Shown in pieces: positions 23,668-31,830 of a stretch of 32,017 bases of DNA. Location: NCBI GenBank assembly GCA_021372785.1, contig JAJFTT010000017.1:1-32017 (forward strand), given 5' to 3'. How positions within the stretch are numbered: position 1 is the first letter of the stretch; every line of letters begins with the position of its first letter. The notes beneath the pieces are model-generated. The model worked only from the letters and a program-made list of their open reading frames with translations. It was not told where the DNA came from and did no database searches. This DNA is from Negativicutes bacterium. GTDB lineage: Bacteria > Bacillota > JAAYKD01. The translations under genes were made by a program, and so were the position numbers.

Positions 23668-23701
23668 ATGATACAGATAGCAATCATAAGGGGGGACAGG
23701 G

Positions 23702-24397
23702 ATGCCGAGCGTTTTAATTGCGGATGATAACCAACAAATTGCTTCCATTTTAGAAGAATATGCTAAAAAGGAAGGACTGACTACGAAAATTGCATCAAAC
23801 GGTTTGGAAGCTGTAGAATTGTTTGCAAAATTCAAACCGGATTTGCTTCTGCTTGATGTGATGATGCCAAAGATGGATGGATTTGAAGTCTGCCGTGAAA
23901 TTCGCAAGACTTCCAATGTACCCATCATCATGATTACAGCCAGAGGAGAAGATTTTGAACGCATCATGGGTCTGGATATCGGCGCCGATGATTATATCGT
24001 GAAACCGTTTTCCCCGGCGGAAGTGATGGCACGGGTGCGGGCTGTTTTACGGCGCATCAGCCATGCGGAAGGACAAAAATGTCAGGTGTTTTCCTTCGAT
24101 AATCTCAATATCAATCTGGATGACTATTTGGTGCAGGTGGATCAGCAAGCGGTATCCTTAACCAAAAAGGAAATCGAAATTCTCTGGACGCTGGCGACGA
24201 GCAAAGGGAAAGTCTTCTCGCGCGATCATCTGCTCAACAGTGTGTGGGGATATGATTATTTCGGCGACAGCCGTACGGTTGACTCTCATATCAAGCGGCT
24301 GCGTGCGAAATTGGATCGTTTTGAGCATCCGCATTGGGAAATCAGTACCATTTGGGGTGTTGGATACAAGTTTGAGGAAGTAAAAAATGAAGCATAA
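23702..24397 (+). CDS. OmpR/PhoB-family response regulator
   Basis: The 231-residue protein has a receiver domain with acidic pair D8/D9, phospho-acceptor D52 in LLLLDVMMPKMDG, T79 in MITA and K101 in IVKPFSP. A winged-helix DNA-binding domain follows (about 130-228: LTKKEIEILWTLA, SRDHLLNSVWGYDYFGDSRTVDSHIKRLRAKL, WGVGYKF). A GGGGGGACAGG ribosome binding site precedes the ATG. The gene overlaps the sensor-kinase gene by 11 bases and is divergent from the DUF2680-like secreted protein, its possible target. Confidence 0.95.
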   Translation: MPSVLIADDNQQIASILEEYAKKEGLTTKIASNGLEAVELFAKFKPDLLLLDVMMPKMDGFEVCREIRKTSNVPIIMITARGEDFERIMGLDIGADDYIVKPFSPAEVMARVRAVLRRISHAEGQKCQVFSFDNLNINLDDYLVQVDQQAVSLTKKEIEILWTLATSKGKVFSRDHLLNSVWGYDYFGDSRTVDSHIKRLRAKLDRFEHPHWEISTIWGVGYKFEEVKNEA

Positions 24398-25838
24398 AAT
24401 CGCCCGGAAACTTACCTTTTATTTTTCCGTTGTGCTGCTTTTATTTGCGCTGATCATCGGCAGTGTTTTTACCGTCTTGTTCCGCAGTTATACCATTAAC
24501 CTGCAAAAAGATGAATTGGCAGCGCGCGCGGTGACTATGGCGTCAGCTCTGGCGAAGGGCATCAGCAATCAAACTGCCGGATCCGGTTTGGGCAGCCGGC
24601 AAGGCGGCTATGGTTTTTATCTGCGGTTTTTGAATGAGATTGCCATGACGGATGCCTGGGTCGTCGATGAAGACTTGCAGCTGATCACCGGTAATCAACT
24701 GACCGGAACCACCTATCTTTATGCCGATTTGCCGCCAAATGCGGCAGCGGTAGTGAAGGAAGTTTTTTTGGGAAATACTACCTTTAGCGAAGGGTTCAGT
24801 TCACTGCTCAATACGCCAACACTGACAGTCGGAACGCCGATTCGGTCAAACGGGGAAATTATCGGCGCGCTTTTGCTGCATTCACCGGTAGAAGGAACCA
24901 ATGAAGCAATCAAGCAGGGATATCAGATCATGGCAGTCAGTGTGATTGCAGCGCTCGTTTTGTCCGGATTTTTGTCGGTTATTTTGGCAGTCACTTTCAG
25001 CAAGCCTCTGCAAAAAATGAAACAAGTTGCGATGCAATTGGCTGCCGGAGATTACAGCGTAAAAACCGAAATTCGGCAACAAGATGAAATCGGTGACTTG
25101 GCTGCCTCCATTGATATCCTGAGTCAGCGCCTGGAAGACGCCAGTCACGAAAGCGAACATTTGGATCAATTACGCCGTGATTTTATCGCCAATATTTCCC
25201 ACGAGCTGCGCACGCCGATTACCGTGATTCGCGGTTCTTTGGAAGCATTGTGTGACGAAGTGATTACGCAGCCGGAGCAGGTAAAGGCTTACTACTTGCA
25301 AATGCGGAAGGAAAGTCTCTTTTTGCAGCGACTGGTCAATGATTTACTGGATTTGTCTCGTTTACAAAACACGGATTTTCAAATCGATTTGCAGGAAGTT
25401 AGTTTGTGTGAAGTATTGGAAGATGCGGTTCGCAGCGCCAGGCAAATGGCGCAGGCAAAACAAATTCAGATCGAGCTGGAAATCAAATCCGAATTGTGTG
25501 TCATCCAGGGTGATTATGGACGTCTGCGGCAGATGTTCCTCATCATTCTGGATAACGCCGTCAAATTTTCACCCGTGCAGGGCAGTGTGAAGGTATTACT
25601 GCAGGATTCTGTCGTCTCCATCCGGGATCAGGGAATTGGCATTGCCGAAGAGGAGCTGCCTTATATTTTTGAACGATTTTATCAAGTTCCGTCCGAAGAA
25701 AATAAAAGCGGCACAGGTCTTGGTCTGGCAATCGCCAAGCAAATTGCGGAGCGACATGCGATCAGCTTGTTGGTTGAGAGCAAAATCGCCGTCGGCACTG
25801 AATTTCGATTTATCCTGAAGCCGCAGCAGGTTGCCTGA
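24387..25838 (+). CDS. Sensor histidine kinase
   Basis: The 483-residue membrane kinase has a first membrane helix at 9-33, an extracytoplasmic domain (about 34-178), a second helix (about 180-203) and a HAMP domain. The HisKA motif FIANISHELRTPITVIRG has phospho-accepting H272. The HATPase domain shows DNAVKFS, RDQGIGIAEEEL, ERFYQV and GTGLGLAIAKQIAE. It is the partner of the OmpR-type regulator, whose gene it overlaps by 11 bases. The ligand is unknown. A Crp/Fnr gene follows 80 bases later from its own promoter. Confidence 0.95.
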   Translation: MKHKIARKLTFYFSVVLLLFALIIGSVFTVLFRSYTINLQKDELAARAVTMASALAKGISNQTAGSGLGSRQGGYGFYLRFLNEIAMTDAWVVDEDLQLITGNQLTGTTYLYADLPPNAAAVVKEVFLGNTTFSEGFSSLLNTPTLTVGTPIRSNGEIIGALLLHSPVEGTNEAIKQGYQIMAVSVIAALVLSGFLSVILAVTFSKPLQKMKQVAMQLAAGDYSVKTEIRQQDEIGDLAASIDILSQRLEDASHESEHLDQLRRDFIANISHELRTPITVIRGSLEALCDEVITQPEQVKAYYLQMRKESLFLQRLVNDLLDLSRLQNTDFQIDLQEVSLCEVLEDAVRSARQMAQAKQIQIELEIKSELCVIQGDYGRLRQMFLIILDNAVKFSPVQGSVKVLLQDSVVSIRDQGIGIAEEELPYIFERFYQVPSEENKSGTGLGLAIAKQIAERHAISLLVESKIAVGTEFRFILKPQQVA

Positions 25839-25853
25839 ATCGGGTAATAATAT

Positions 25854-25882
25854 TTGCCAAATTCCACCGATTGATGTAATAT
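25854..25882 (+). promoter_or_regulatory. Promoter of the Crp/Fnr-family gene
   Basis: TTGCCA (25854-25859) and TAATAT (25877-25882) are separated by 17 bases, 37 bases before the TTG start codon. Confidence 0.6.
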
Positions 25883-25918
25883 AGTGATAGGGGTTCGTTC
25901 TGGAAGGAGGTCGCTCGA

Positions 25919-26596
25919 TTGCTCGAAACCGAAAAACTTGAGTTATTGCGGCAGCATTTTCCTGCCTGGCCGCATCTGTCGGAAACAGAACAGCAAGATA
26001 TGCTGAAAAATTGCAGGCAGATAAGTTATGCAAAAGGCGCTTTTGTACATAATGCCGAAAATGAGTGTGTTGGTGTGCTGTTGATTATCAAAGGAAGGCT
26101 GCGGACTTACATGCTTTCCGAAGAGGGGAAGGAGATCACCCTCTACCGTTTGCAGCGAGGGAATATCTGCATACTGTCCGCTTCCTGTGTGCTTTCGACC
26201 ATTACTTTTGATGTAGAGATCGAGGCGGAAGAAGATAGCGATGTCTTGCTGATTAGTGCGCCTTTTTTTGCCCAATTGGCGGAACATAATATTTATGTGG
26301 AGTGTTTTTCGTATAAATTGGCTACGGATCGCTTTTCTGATGTGATGTGGGCGATGCAGCAAATTCTTTTTATGAGCATGGATAAGCGGTTGGCTGTTTT
26401 TCTTTGGGATGAACTTTCCAAAACAGAAGGGGATTTGCTGCACCTTACGCACGAACAAACAGCGAAATATATGGGCAGCGCCCGTGAAGTGGTTACCCGG
26501 ATGTTAAAATATTTTTCCTCGGAAGGAATTGTTGAGCTTTCGCGGGGCACCATTCGCATACTCGACCGAGAGAAGCTGCGACGGCTTACCCAGTAG
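25919..26596 (+). CDS. Crp/Fnr-family transcriptional regulator
   Basis: This 225-residue regulator has a cyclic-nucleotide-binding-like beta-roll (VLLIIKGRLRTYMLSEEGKEITLYRLQRGNI is the core) and a C-terminal helix-turn-helix (LTHEQTAKYMGSAREVVTRMLKYF, then GTIRILDREKLRRL). The start codon is TTG at 25919, supported by AAGGAGG eight bases upstream. There is no FNR-type N-terminal cysteine cluster, though cysteines at CILSASCVL sit in the roll. The pattern resembles Clostridial Crp/Fnr proteins that sense redox or small molecules. It has its own promoter and converges on thioredoxin. Confidence 0.9.
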   Translation: MLETEKLELLRQHFPAWPHLSETEQQDMLKNCRQISYAKGAFVHNAENECVGVLLIIKGRLRTYMLSEEGKEITLYRLQRGNICILSASCVLSTITFDVEIEAEEDSDVLLISAPFFAQLAEHNIYVECFSYKLATDRFSDVMWAMQQILFMSMDKRLAVFLWDELSKTEGDLLHLTHEQTAKYMGSAREVVTRMLKYFSSEGIVELSRGTIRILDREKLRRLTQ

Positions 26597-26606
26597 GCGT
26601 GTGATC

Positions 26607-26648
26607 AAAAAAAGGCGGCAGATCTGTTATGATCCGCCGCGGTTTTTT
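26607..26648. terminator. Bidirectional terminator between Crp/Fnr and thioredoxin genes
   Basis: GCGGCAGATC (26615-26624) pairs with GATCCGCCGC (26631-26640) with one mismatch. T6 (26643-26648) follows on the plus strand and A7 (26607-26613) precedes it, so it works in both directions. Confidence 0.85.
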
Positions 26649-26653
26649 ACCAA

Positions 26654-26965
26654 TTATACTTTCAACATTCTGACGATGTCTGCTTTGGGTCTGACTCCGA
26701 TGGCAGTTTGCATGAGCTTGCCGTTTTTAAAAACGAGCAGAGTCGGGATACTCATGATATTGAATCTGCCCGACAGCTCTTGCTGTTCATCTACATTGAC
26801 TTTTCCCACTTTGATATTGGGCATTTCCTGCCCTATTTGATCAACAATGGGGGAAACCATACGGCAGGGGCCACACCAGGAAGCCCAGAAATCGAGCAGT
26901 ACCGGTTTATCGGACTTGAGGACTTCCGTTTCGAAATTTTCTTTTGTAATTGTAATGACGGCCAT
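26654..26965 (-). CDS. trxA: Thioredoxin
   Basis: This is a 103-residue classical thioredoxin: active site WASWCGPCR with C31 and C34, central VGKVNVDEQQEL, and cis-proline motif SIPTLLVFKNG. It reduces protein disulfides in the cytosol using thioredoxin reductase, which is not in this window. A longer open frame starts at 27022, but AAAGGAG before the ATG at 26965 (MAVITIT) fixes the start. An extended -10 at 27011-27019 lies about 45 bases upstream. Confidence 0.95.
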   Translation of the reverse strand: MAVITITKENFETEVLKSDKPVLLDFWASWCGPCRMVSPIVDQIGQEMPNIKVGKVNVDEQQELSGRFNIMSIPTLLVFKNGKLMQTAIGVRPKADIVRMLKV

Positions 26966-27010
26966 TGAATTCGCTCCTTTAATTTTGATATTGCTATCGG
27001 TTATGCTTTC

Positions 27011-27019
27011 ATTATAGCA
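27011..27019 (-). promoter_or_regulatory. Extended -10 promoter of thioredoxin
   Basis: On the minus strand this reads TGCTATAAT, a full consensus -10 with the TGn extension. No good -35 is apparent. Confidence 0.6.
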
Positions 27020-27151
27020 CATGATCAGCGGATTTCTGTGAGTTAGTCACAAAATATTTTACTGCTTTGCCGCAAGCACCTGTCTGTAAAGGAGAGCAAA
27101 GTTGAACGGAATTCGGGCTGTCGGCGCTGAAAATCGGTGCAATGATTTAAC

Positions 27152-27179
27152 TTGACGTTTATGAATTTTGTGTTAAGAT
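27152..27179 (+). promoter_or_regulatory. Promoter of the potassium-uptake operon
   Basis: TTGACG (27152-27157) and TAAGAT (27174-27179) are spaced by 16 bases, 26 bases before the first RCK gene's ATG. Confidence 0.5.
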
Positions 27180-27205
27180 ACAGTCTATGAAAGAGGTGGA
27201 AATCC

Positions 27206-27814
27206 ATGCAGATTATTGTGATCGGCTGTGGAAAAGTCGGGTCTTCCCTGGCTGCTCAGTTGATTCAACAAGGTCACGATGTGGTAATTCTGGAAAGCGA
27301 CAGCGAACTGATGCATCTTGCTGATAATTTGAATTGTGTTAAACTGATCGGCATTCCTTTTGATCAGGATATCATGAAGCAGGCGGGGGCGGAAACAGCG
27401 GATGTGGTTTGCGCTGTATCGCAAAACGATAATGTGAATATTATGTCAGCCCAAGTAGCGAAGGAAGTTTTTGGCGTCAAGAAAATCATCACACGCGTTT
27501 ACGATCCCAACTTAAAGGTCATTTGTGAACAATTCGGACTCGATACGATTTGTTCAACTGATTTGACAGTCCAAGCGTTGATTCGTGACATCGCCAATGA
27601 AACCGAGATTGTTTCCCAGAAAATTTTTAATACGAGGATTATTTATACAATTACTTCCATCGATGAATCTCTGATCGAGGAAGAAATCACCAATCTCAGC
27701 AGCGATACAGGCAAATTGATTTTTGGCATCCTGCGCGAGGGAAAAATGATTCTGGCCGCATCAGGTGTTAAAATAGCAGCCGGTGATCAGATGATTTTAG
27801 TCAATATTGAATAA
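27206..27814 (+). CDS. TrkA/KtrA-type RCK protein (first paralog)
   Basis: The 202-residue protein has a Rossmann TrkA-N domain with G7-x-G9-x2-G12 (IVIGCGKVGSSLA) and acidic E31 at the end of strand 2 (VVILESD), fitting NAD(H) or ATP/ADP binding. A short TrkA-C-like part follows (about 140-202, ending GDQMILVNIE). It would form the cytosolic gating ring of a potassium channel. AGAGGTGG precedes the ATG. It is the first of three genes: a second RCK protein begins 40 bases later and the TrkH/KtrB channel follows. Confidence 0.88.
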   Translation: MQIIVIGCGKVGSSLAAQLIQQGHDVVILESDSELMHLADNLNCVKLIGIPFDQDIMKQAGAETADVVCAVSQNDNVNIMSAQVAKEVFGVKKIITRVYDPNLKVICEQFGLDTICSTDLTVQALIRDIANETEIVSQKIFNTRIIYTITSIDESLIEEEITNLSSDTGKLIFGILREGKMILAASGVKIAAGDQMILVNIE

Positions 27815-27853
27815 TTCTCCCCAACGGGAAGTGAGCAAAAGGAGTTTGTTACG

Positions 27854-28519
27854 ATGCGGATTATTATTGTGGGCGGAGGAAAACTTGCCTACTATTTGAT
27901 AAAAACCTTGCAGCCCTATCATCATCTCATTTCGGTGGTGGAACAATTAAAAGAGGTAAGCGAACGGATCGCTACCGATTTTGATGAGGTCAGTGTCTAC
28001 AATGGGGATGGCACAAACCTCCGAATCATGGAAGAAAGCGGCTGCCGCAATGCGGATTTTTATATTGCCGTCACCGGCAAAGATGAGAGTAATCTGGTTG
28101 GCTGTGAAATTGCGAAAAAACATTTTCATGTGAAGACGACGGTTGCCAGAGTCAATAATCCGAAAAATTCTGAAATGTTTATCCGGATGGGTGTTGATAA
28201 AATTTACTCCAGTACCCAGATTCTCGCCGATATTATCGAACGTGAAATCGATTATGAAGGGATGCGGGTCGTATTTTCGATCGAAAAAACTCCCAAAAAC
28301 ATCATCGAATTCAAACTTTCACCGAAATCCGCAGCCTGCAACAGGACCTTGCGTGATTTTGCGTTTCCGAAGAACAGCACCTTGGTCTTACTGACGCGGG
28401 ATAACGGTACGGTTGAAGTTCCGCAAGGTGATTTGATCATGAGGGCGGAGGATACGATTTTAATGGTTTGTGAGAAAAAGGATTATGATCAGATCTGGAA
28501 AGACATGGTTAAAAGGTAG
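27854..28519 (+). CDS. TrkA/KtrA-type RCK protein (second paralog)
   Basis: This 221-residue protein is related in layout to its upstream neighbour: TrkA-N with IIIVGGGKLAYYLI, where the third glycine of the GxGxxG pattern is replaced by A12, then VVEQ at the second-strand end, and a TrkA-C-like region (about 140-215, NGTVEVPQGDLIMRAEDTILMVCE). AAAAGGAG precedes the ATG. It lies between the first RCK gene and the channel gene. The changed loop suggests it binds nucleotide differently or plays a structural role; that is inference. Confidence 0.88.
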   Translation: MRIIIVGGGKLAYYLIKTLQPYHHLISVVEQLKEVSERIATDFDEVSVYNGDGTNLRIMEESGCRNADFYIAVTGKDESNLVGCEIAKKHFHVKTTVARVNNPKNSEMFIRMGVDKIYSSTQILADIIEREIDYEGMRVVFSIEKTPKNIIEFKLSPKSAACNRTLRDFAFPKNSTLVLLTRDNGTVEVPQGDLIMRAEDTILMVCEKKDYDQIWKDMVKR

Positions 28520-28534
28520 GGATGGAATCGAATC

Positions 28535-29956
28535 ATGGCGGTTATTAAGAAAACAAAACATAAAAATCCGCTGCGTCCGCTGCGCCGCTGGATCGGGGAA
28601 AAACCAATTCGCTTGATTATCTTTTCTTTCTTGGTTGTTATTTTAATCGGTACTTGCTTATTGATGCTTCCCATCGCTTCGCAGAATCACGTCAGCGCAG
28701 GATTCCTGCGTGCCTTGTTTGTCTCAACTTCAGCCACCTGCGTAACCGGTTTGGTCGTGGTCGATACTGCCACCTATTGGACGACTTTCGGGAAAGTAGT
28801 GATTATCTGTCTGATTCAAGTCGGCGGGCTGGGTTTGGTTACCCTGACCAGTTTCTTTTTCAGCGTACTCAAGAAAAAAGCGTCACTGAAAACCCGCATT
28901 GTGACCCAGGAGTCGATTGCAACTTCTACCTTTGCCGATGTCTTCGCGATGGTTCGCCGCATCGTTTTAATTGTTTTTTCCGTGGAGTTTTTAGGCGCGG
29001 TGATCCTGACCTGGCGTTTTTCTTATCGCTATCCTTTCCCGGAAGCATTGGGGAAAGGCGTCTTTCAGGCGATTTCCGCTTTTTGCAACGCTGGTTTTGA
29101 TTTACACGGTGATTCGCTATCCGGTCCTTTCAGCAGCCTGACTGCCTGGAATAACGATCCGATTACGATTTTAACCACCAGCCTGCTGATCATCATCGGT
29201 GGACTCGGCTTTATTGTTTGGACCGACCTGATCGATTATCGGAAGACGCATAAATTAGCTTATCACAGCAAAGTTGTTTTGCGGATGACCGGCTTTTTGC
29301 TGGCGGTCGGCACCGTTTCGATTCTTGGCTTGGAATACAGCAATAGCGCGAATCTCTATTCCCTCGGATCATTGCCTGTTTGGCAGCGCCCTTTGGCTGC
29401 CTTCTTTCAATCGGTCACCGCCCGTACAGCCGGTTTTAACAGCATCGACCAGGCTTCTCTGCATGACAGTTCAAAACTAATCACCTCAATACTGATGTTT
29501 ATCGGAGCTGCACCCGCCTCTACGGGCGGCGGGATCAAATGCACCACCTTTGGCGTGATCATTGCCACGATTTTTTCTGATATTCGTGGTTTTGAAGAAA
29601 CACTTTTATTCCGGCATCGTATCAATCGGGAAGTGTTTACGCGGGCAATGGCGATCATGGGTTTGGCGCTTTGTATCGTGCTTGTCGCCACCATGGCGAT
29701 TTGTATCATCGAAACAGAGGCTTTGGATCGGAAAACCTTTGATTTGAATGATGTACTTTTAGAAGCAGTTTCGGCATTCGGCACCGTTGGCTTAACCTCT
29801 GTCGGTACATCGAATTTACATCCGGCAAGTTGGGCGGTTCTGATCCCTTGTATGTTCCTGGGACGCGTCGGCCCGGCTTCCTTTGCCATCAGTTTATCCA
29901 TGAAGCGCAGCAAACGCGAACTGATTTATCCGGAAGGCAGAACGTTGGTCGGTTAA
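28535..29956 (+). CDS. TrkH/KtrB-family potassium uptake channel subunit
   Basis: The 473-residue polytopic membrane protein has the four pore-loop motifs of the family: TSATCVTGLVVVD, SAFCNAGFDLHG, VTARTAGFNSID and SAFGTVGLTSVG, each with the selectivity-filter glycine. The sequence GAAPASTGGGIKCTTFGV is also typical. It should import potassium, possibly with sodium, under control of the two RCK proteins encoded just upstream. The ribosome binding site region is AAGGTAGGGATGG. The gene begins 15 bases after the second RCK gene and ends before a hairpin at 30007-30037. Confidence 0.93.
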   Translation: MAVIKKTKHKNPLRPLRRWIGEKPIRLIIFSFLVVILIGTCLLMLPIASQNHVSAGFLRALFVSTSATCVTGLVVVDTATYWTTFGKVVIICLIQVGGLGLVTLTSFFFSVLKKKASLKTRIVTQESIATSTFADVFAMVRRIVLIVFSVEFLGAVILTWRFSYRYPFPEALGKGVFQAISAFCNAGFDLHGDSLSGPFSSLTAWNNDPITILTTSLLIIIGGLGFIVWTDLIDYRKTHKLAYHSKVVLRMTGFLLAVGTVSILGLEYSNSANLYSLGSLPVWQRPLAAFFQSVTARTAGFNSIDQASLHDSSKLITSILMFIGAAPASTGGGIKCTTFGVIIATIFSDIRGFEETLLFRHRINREVFTRAMAIMGLALCIVLVATMAICIIETEALDRKTFDLNDVLLEAVSAFGTVGLTSVGTSNLHPASWAVLIPCMFLGRVGPASFAISLSMKRSKRELIYPEGRTLVG

Positions 29957-30006
29957 GCGCGGCCGATTAAGCGCGAACCGGTGAAACGCCGGGCTTCCGC
30001 ACAAAA

Positions 30007-30037
30007 GGAACTGTAGCAATTTTTCGTTTTGCTACAG
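30007..30037 (+). terminator. Hairpin terminator after the potassium operon
   Basis: CTGTAGCAA (30011-30019) pairs with TTGCTACAG (30029-30037), extendable by GGA/TCC across a mismatch. A loose T-rich tail (CTTTGTTTTC) follows. Confidence 0.6.
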
Positions 30038-30046
30038 CTCCTCGCT

Positions 30047-30074
30047 TTGTTTTCTCCCATCTTCGTGCTATAAT
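30047..30074 (+). promoter_or_regulatory. Promoter of the MBL-fold nuclease gene
   Basis: TATAAT (30069-30074) preceded by TGC is an extended -10; TTGTTT (30047-30052) lies 16 bases upstream. The ATG of the nuclease gene is 40 bases downstream. Confidence 0.6.
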
Positions 30075-30114
30075 AAGATATCTTCAAAAATAGTCTGGGA
30101 GGTGGAATCGGTTC

Positions 30115-31830
30115 ATGAATGTAGAATTTTTAGGTGCGGCGATGTCTGTGACAGGATCTTGCTATTTGGTTACCGTCGGTCATTATAAATTTCTCTTGGA
30201 CTGCGGTCAATTTCAAGGCAGTGAAAGCTTGGAAAAGCTGAATTTTGAACCGTTTCGCTTTCAGCCGGCCGAACTTGACTTTATGATTTTAAGCCATGCT
30301 CATATTGATCACAGCGGCAGAATTCCGCTGCTGACCAAACGCGGTTTCCATGGTAAAATTTATTGTACGGAAGCGACCGCTGATTTAGCCGATATTATGC
30401 TGAGAGACAGCGGCGGTATTCATGAACAGGAAGCGGAATGGGCCAATAAAAAGGCGCTGCGCACCGGGGAAGCACTGGTACAGCCGCTTTTCACGGTCAA
30501 CGATGCCGTGGCTTCACTGAAGTATTTCAATCCGCTGCCTTACGATCAGATAATTGAGGTCAATGCAGAGATCAGTTTCCGGCTGCGTGACGCGGGTCAT
30601 ATTTTGGGTTCGACGATTATTGAGTTATGGCTCAGAGAAGGCGGCAAGAGCAAGAAATTAGTTTTTTCAGGCGATCTCGGCCAGAAGAATAAACCGATTC
30701 TCAAAGATCCGGCCGTCATAGAAGAAGCCGATTATCTCATCCTGGAAACGACCTATGGCGACCGCGTGCATGAGCCGATGAAGAACAGCCTGGAGCAATT
30801 CAAACAAGTCATCTTAAAGACCATCCGGCGCGGCGGCACGGTGGTCATACCATCCTTTGCGGTGGGGAGAACCCAGGAATTGATTTATGAACTGAATCTG
30901 TTTTATGAACAGGATGCCGAGTTCAAACAGGTGATGGAAAACATCATGGTCTATGTCGACAGTCCCATGGCAACCAGCGCCACGGAAATTTTCCGCAGAA
31001 ACGCGGATGTCTTTGACGACGAAACCAAGGCCATGATCCGGAAAGGCGATCAACCGCTGGATTTTAAAAATTTAAAATTCAGTAAATCCAGTGAAGAATC
31101 CAAAAAATTGAATGATATCGCAGAACCAAAAATTATTATTTCCAGCAGCGGCATGTGTAATGCCGGCAGGATCAAACACCATTTGAAACATAATTTATGG
31201 AATCCAAAAACAAGCGTGATTTTTGTCGGCTATCAAGCTCCGGGGACACTGGGCAGATCCATCGTCAGCGGAGCCAGGGATGTGCATATTTTCGGCGAAA
31301 AGATCCATGTCGGTGCGGAAATTTATTGTTTTGATAATTTCTCCGGTCATATCGACAGAGACGGTCTGCTGCAATGGCTGCAGGGATTTAAAAAAATGCC
31401 CCACAAGACGTTTTTAGTGCATGGAGAAGCGGGAGCCAAGCAAGCATTCGCCGACTGGATCAAACAGAAACTGGGCTACGAATGCACGGTGATTGCTCAG
31501 GTAGCGGAGTATGATCTGATTGCGGATGTTAAAATAGAACTGGCGCAGCCGGAATGGGAAGCCTCCCGGCGCGGGCAAGTGTCTGCGGTCAATGCGAAAT
31601 TGAGCGGAGCCCGTCAGGGATTGGATACCGCCTTAAAGCAGCTGCAACGCGGCAGCAAGGAAGAAATTCCGATCGATCGGCTGGATGAAATAACGAAAGC
31701 CCTGATTGATCTGCAGGATGCAACGGCCAGACTGCAAAAATTGATCGAAAAGAAAGCCTGTGTCAAGCGGGCCCGGAGAAGCCTCAGGATGAAACTGCAC
31801 CGAAAACACTTTTCCATTTTTATAATTTAA
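30115..31830 (+). CDS. MBL-fold beta-CASP ribonuclease-like metallohydrolase
   Basis: The 571-residue protein belongs to the metallo-beta-lactamase/beta-CASP group related to CPSF and Ysh1. Metal ligands are H61, H63, D65 and H66 (SHAHIDHSG), H162 (DAGHILGS), D187 (FSGDLG) and H436 (FLVHGE), with H412 in FSGHID. The beta-CASP part shows PSFAVGRTQELIY, DSPMATSAT and SSSGMCNAGRI. It is probably a cytosolic RNA exo- or endonuclease. GGGAGGTGG precedes the ATG. The last 66 codons overlap carA on the other strand; the final 26 residues (a basic tail, ACVKRARRSLRMK...) are antisense to the conserved carA coding region and look acquired rather than ancestral. Confidence 0.9.
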   Translation: MNVEFLGAAMSVTGSCYLVTVGHYKFLLDCGQFQGSESLEKLNFEPFRFQPAELDFMILSHAHIDHSGRIPLLTKRGFHGKIYCTEATADLADIMLRDSGGIHEQEAEWANKKALRTGEALVQPLFTVNDAVASLKYFNPLPYDQIIEVNAEISFRLRDAGHILGSTIIELWLREGGKSKKLVFSGDLGQKNKPILKDPAVIEEADYLILETTYGDRVHEPMKNSLEQFKQVILKTIRRGGTVVIPSFAVGRTQELIYELNLFYEQDAEFKQVMENIMVYVDSPMATSATEIFRRNADVFDDETKAMIRKGDQPLDFKNLKFSKSSEESKKLNDIAEPKIIISSSGMCNAGRIKHHLKHNLWNPKTSVIFVGYQAPGTLGRSIVSGARDVHIFGEKIHVGAEIYCFDNFSGHIDRDGLLQWLQGFKKMPHKTFLVHGEAGAKQAFADWIKQKLGYECTVIAQVAEYDLIADVKIELAQPEWEASRRGQVSAVNAKLSGARQGLDTALKQLQRGSKEEIPIDRLDEITKALIDLQDATARLQKLIEKKACVKRARRSLRMKLHRKHFSIFII

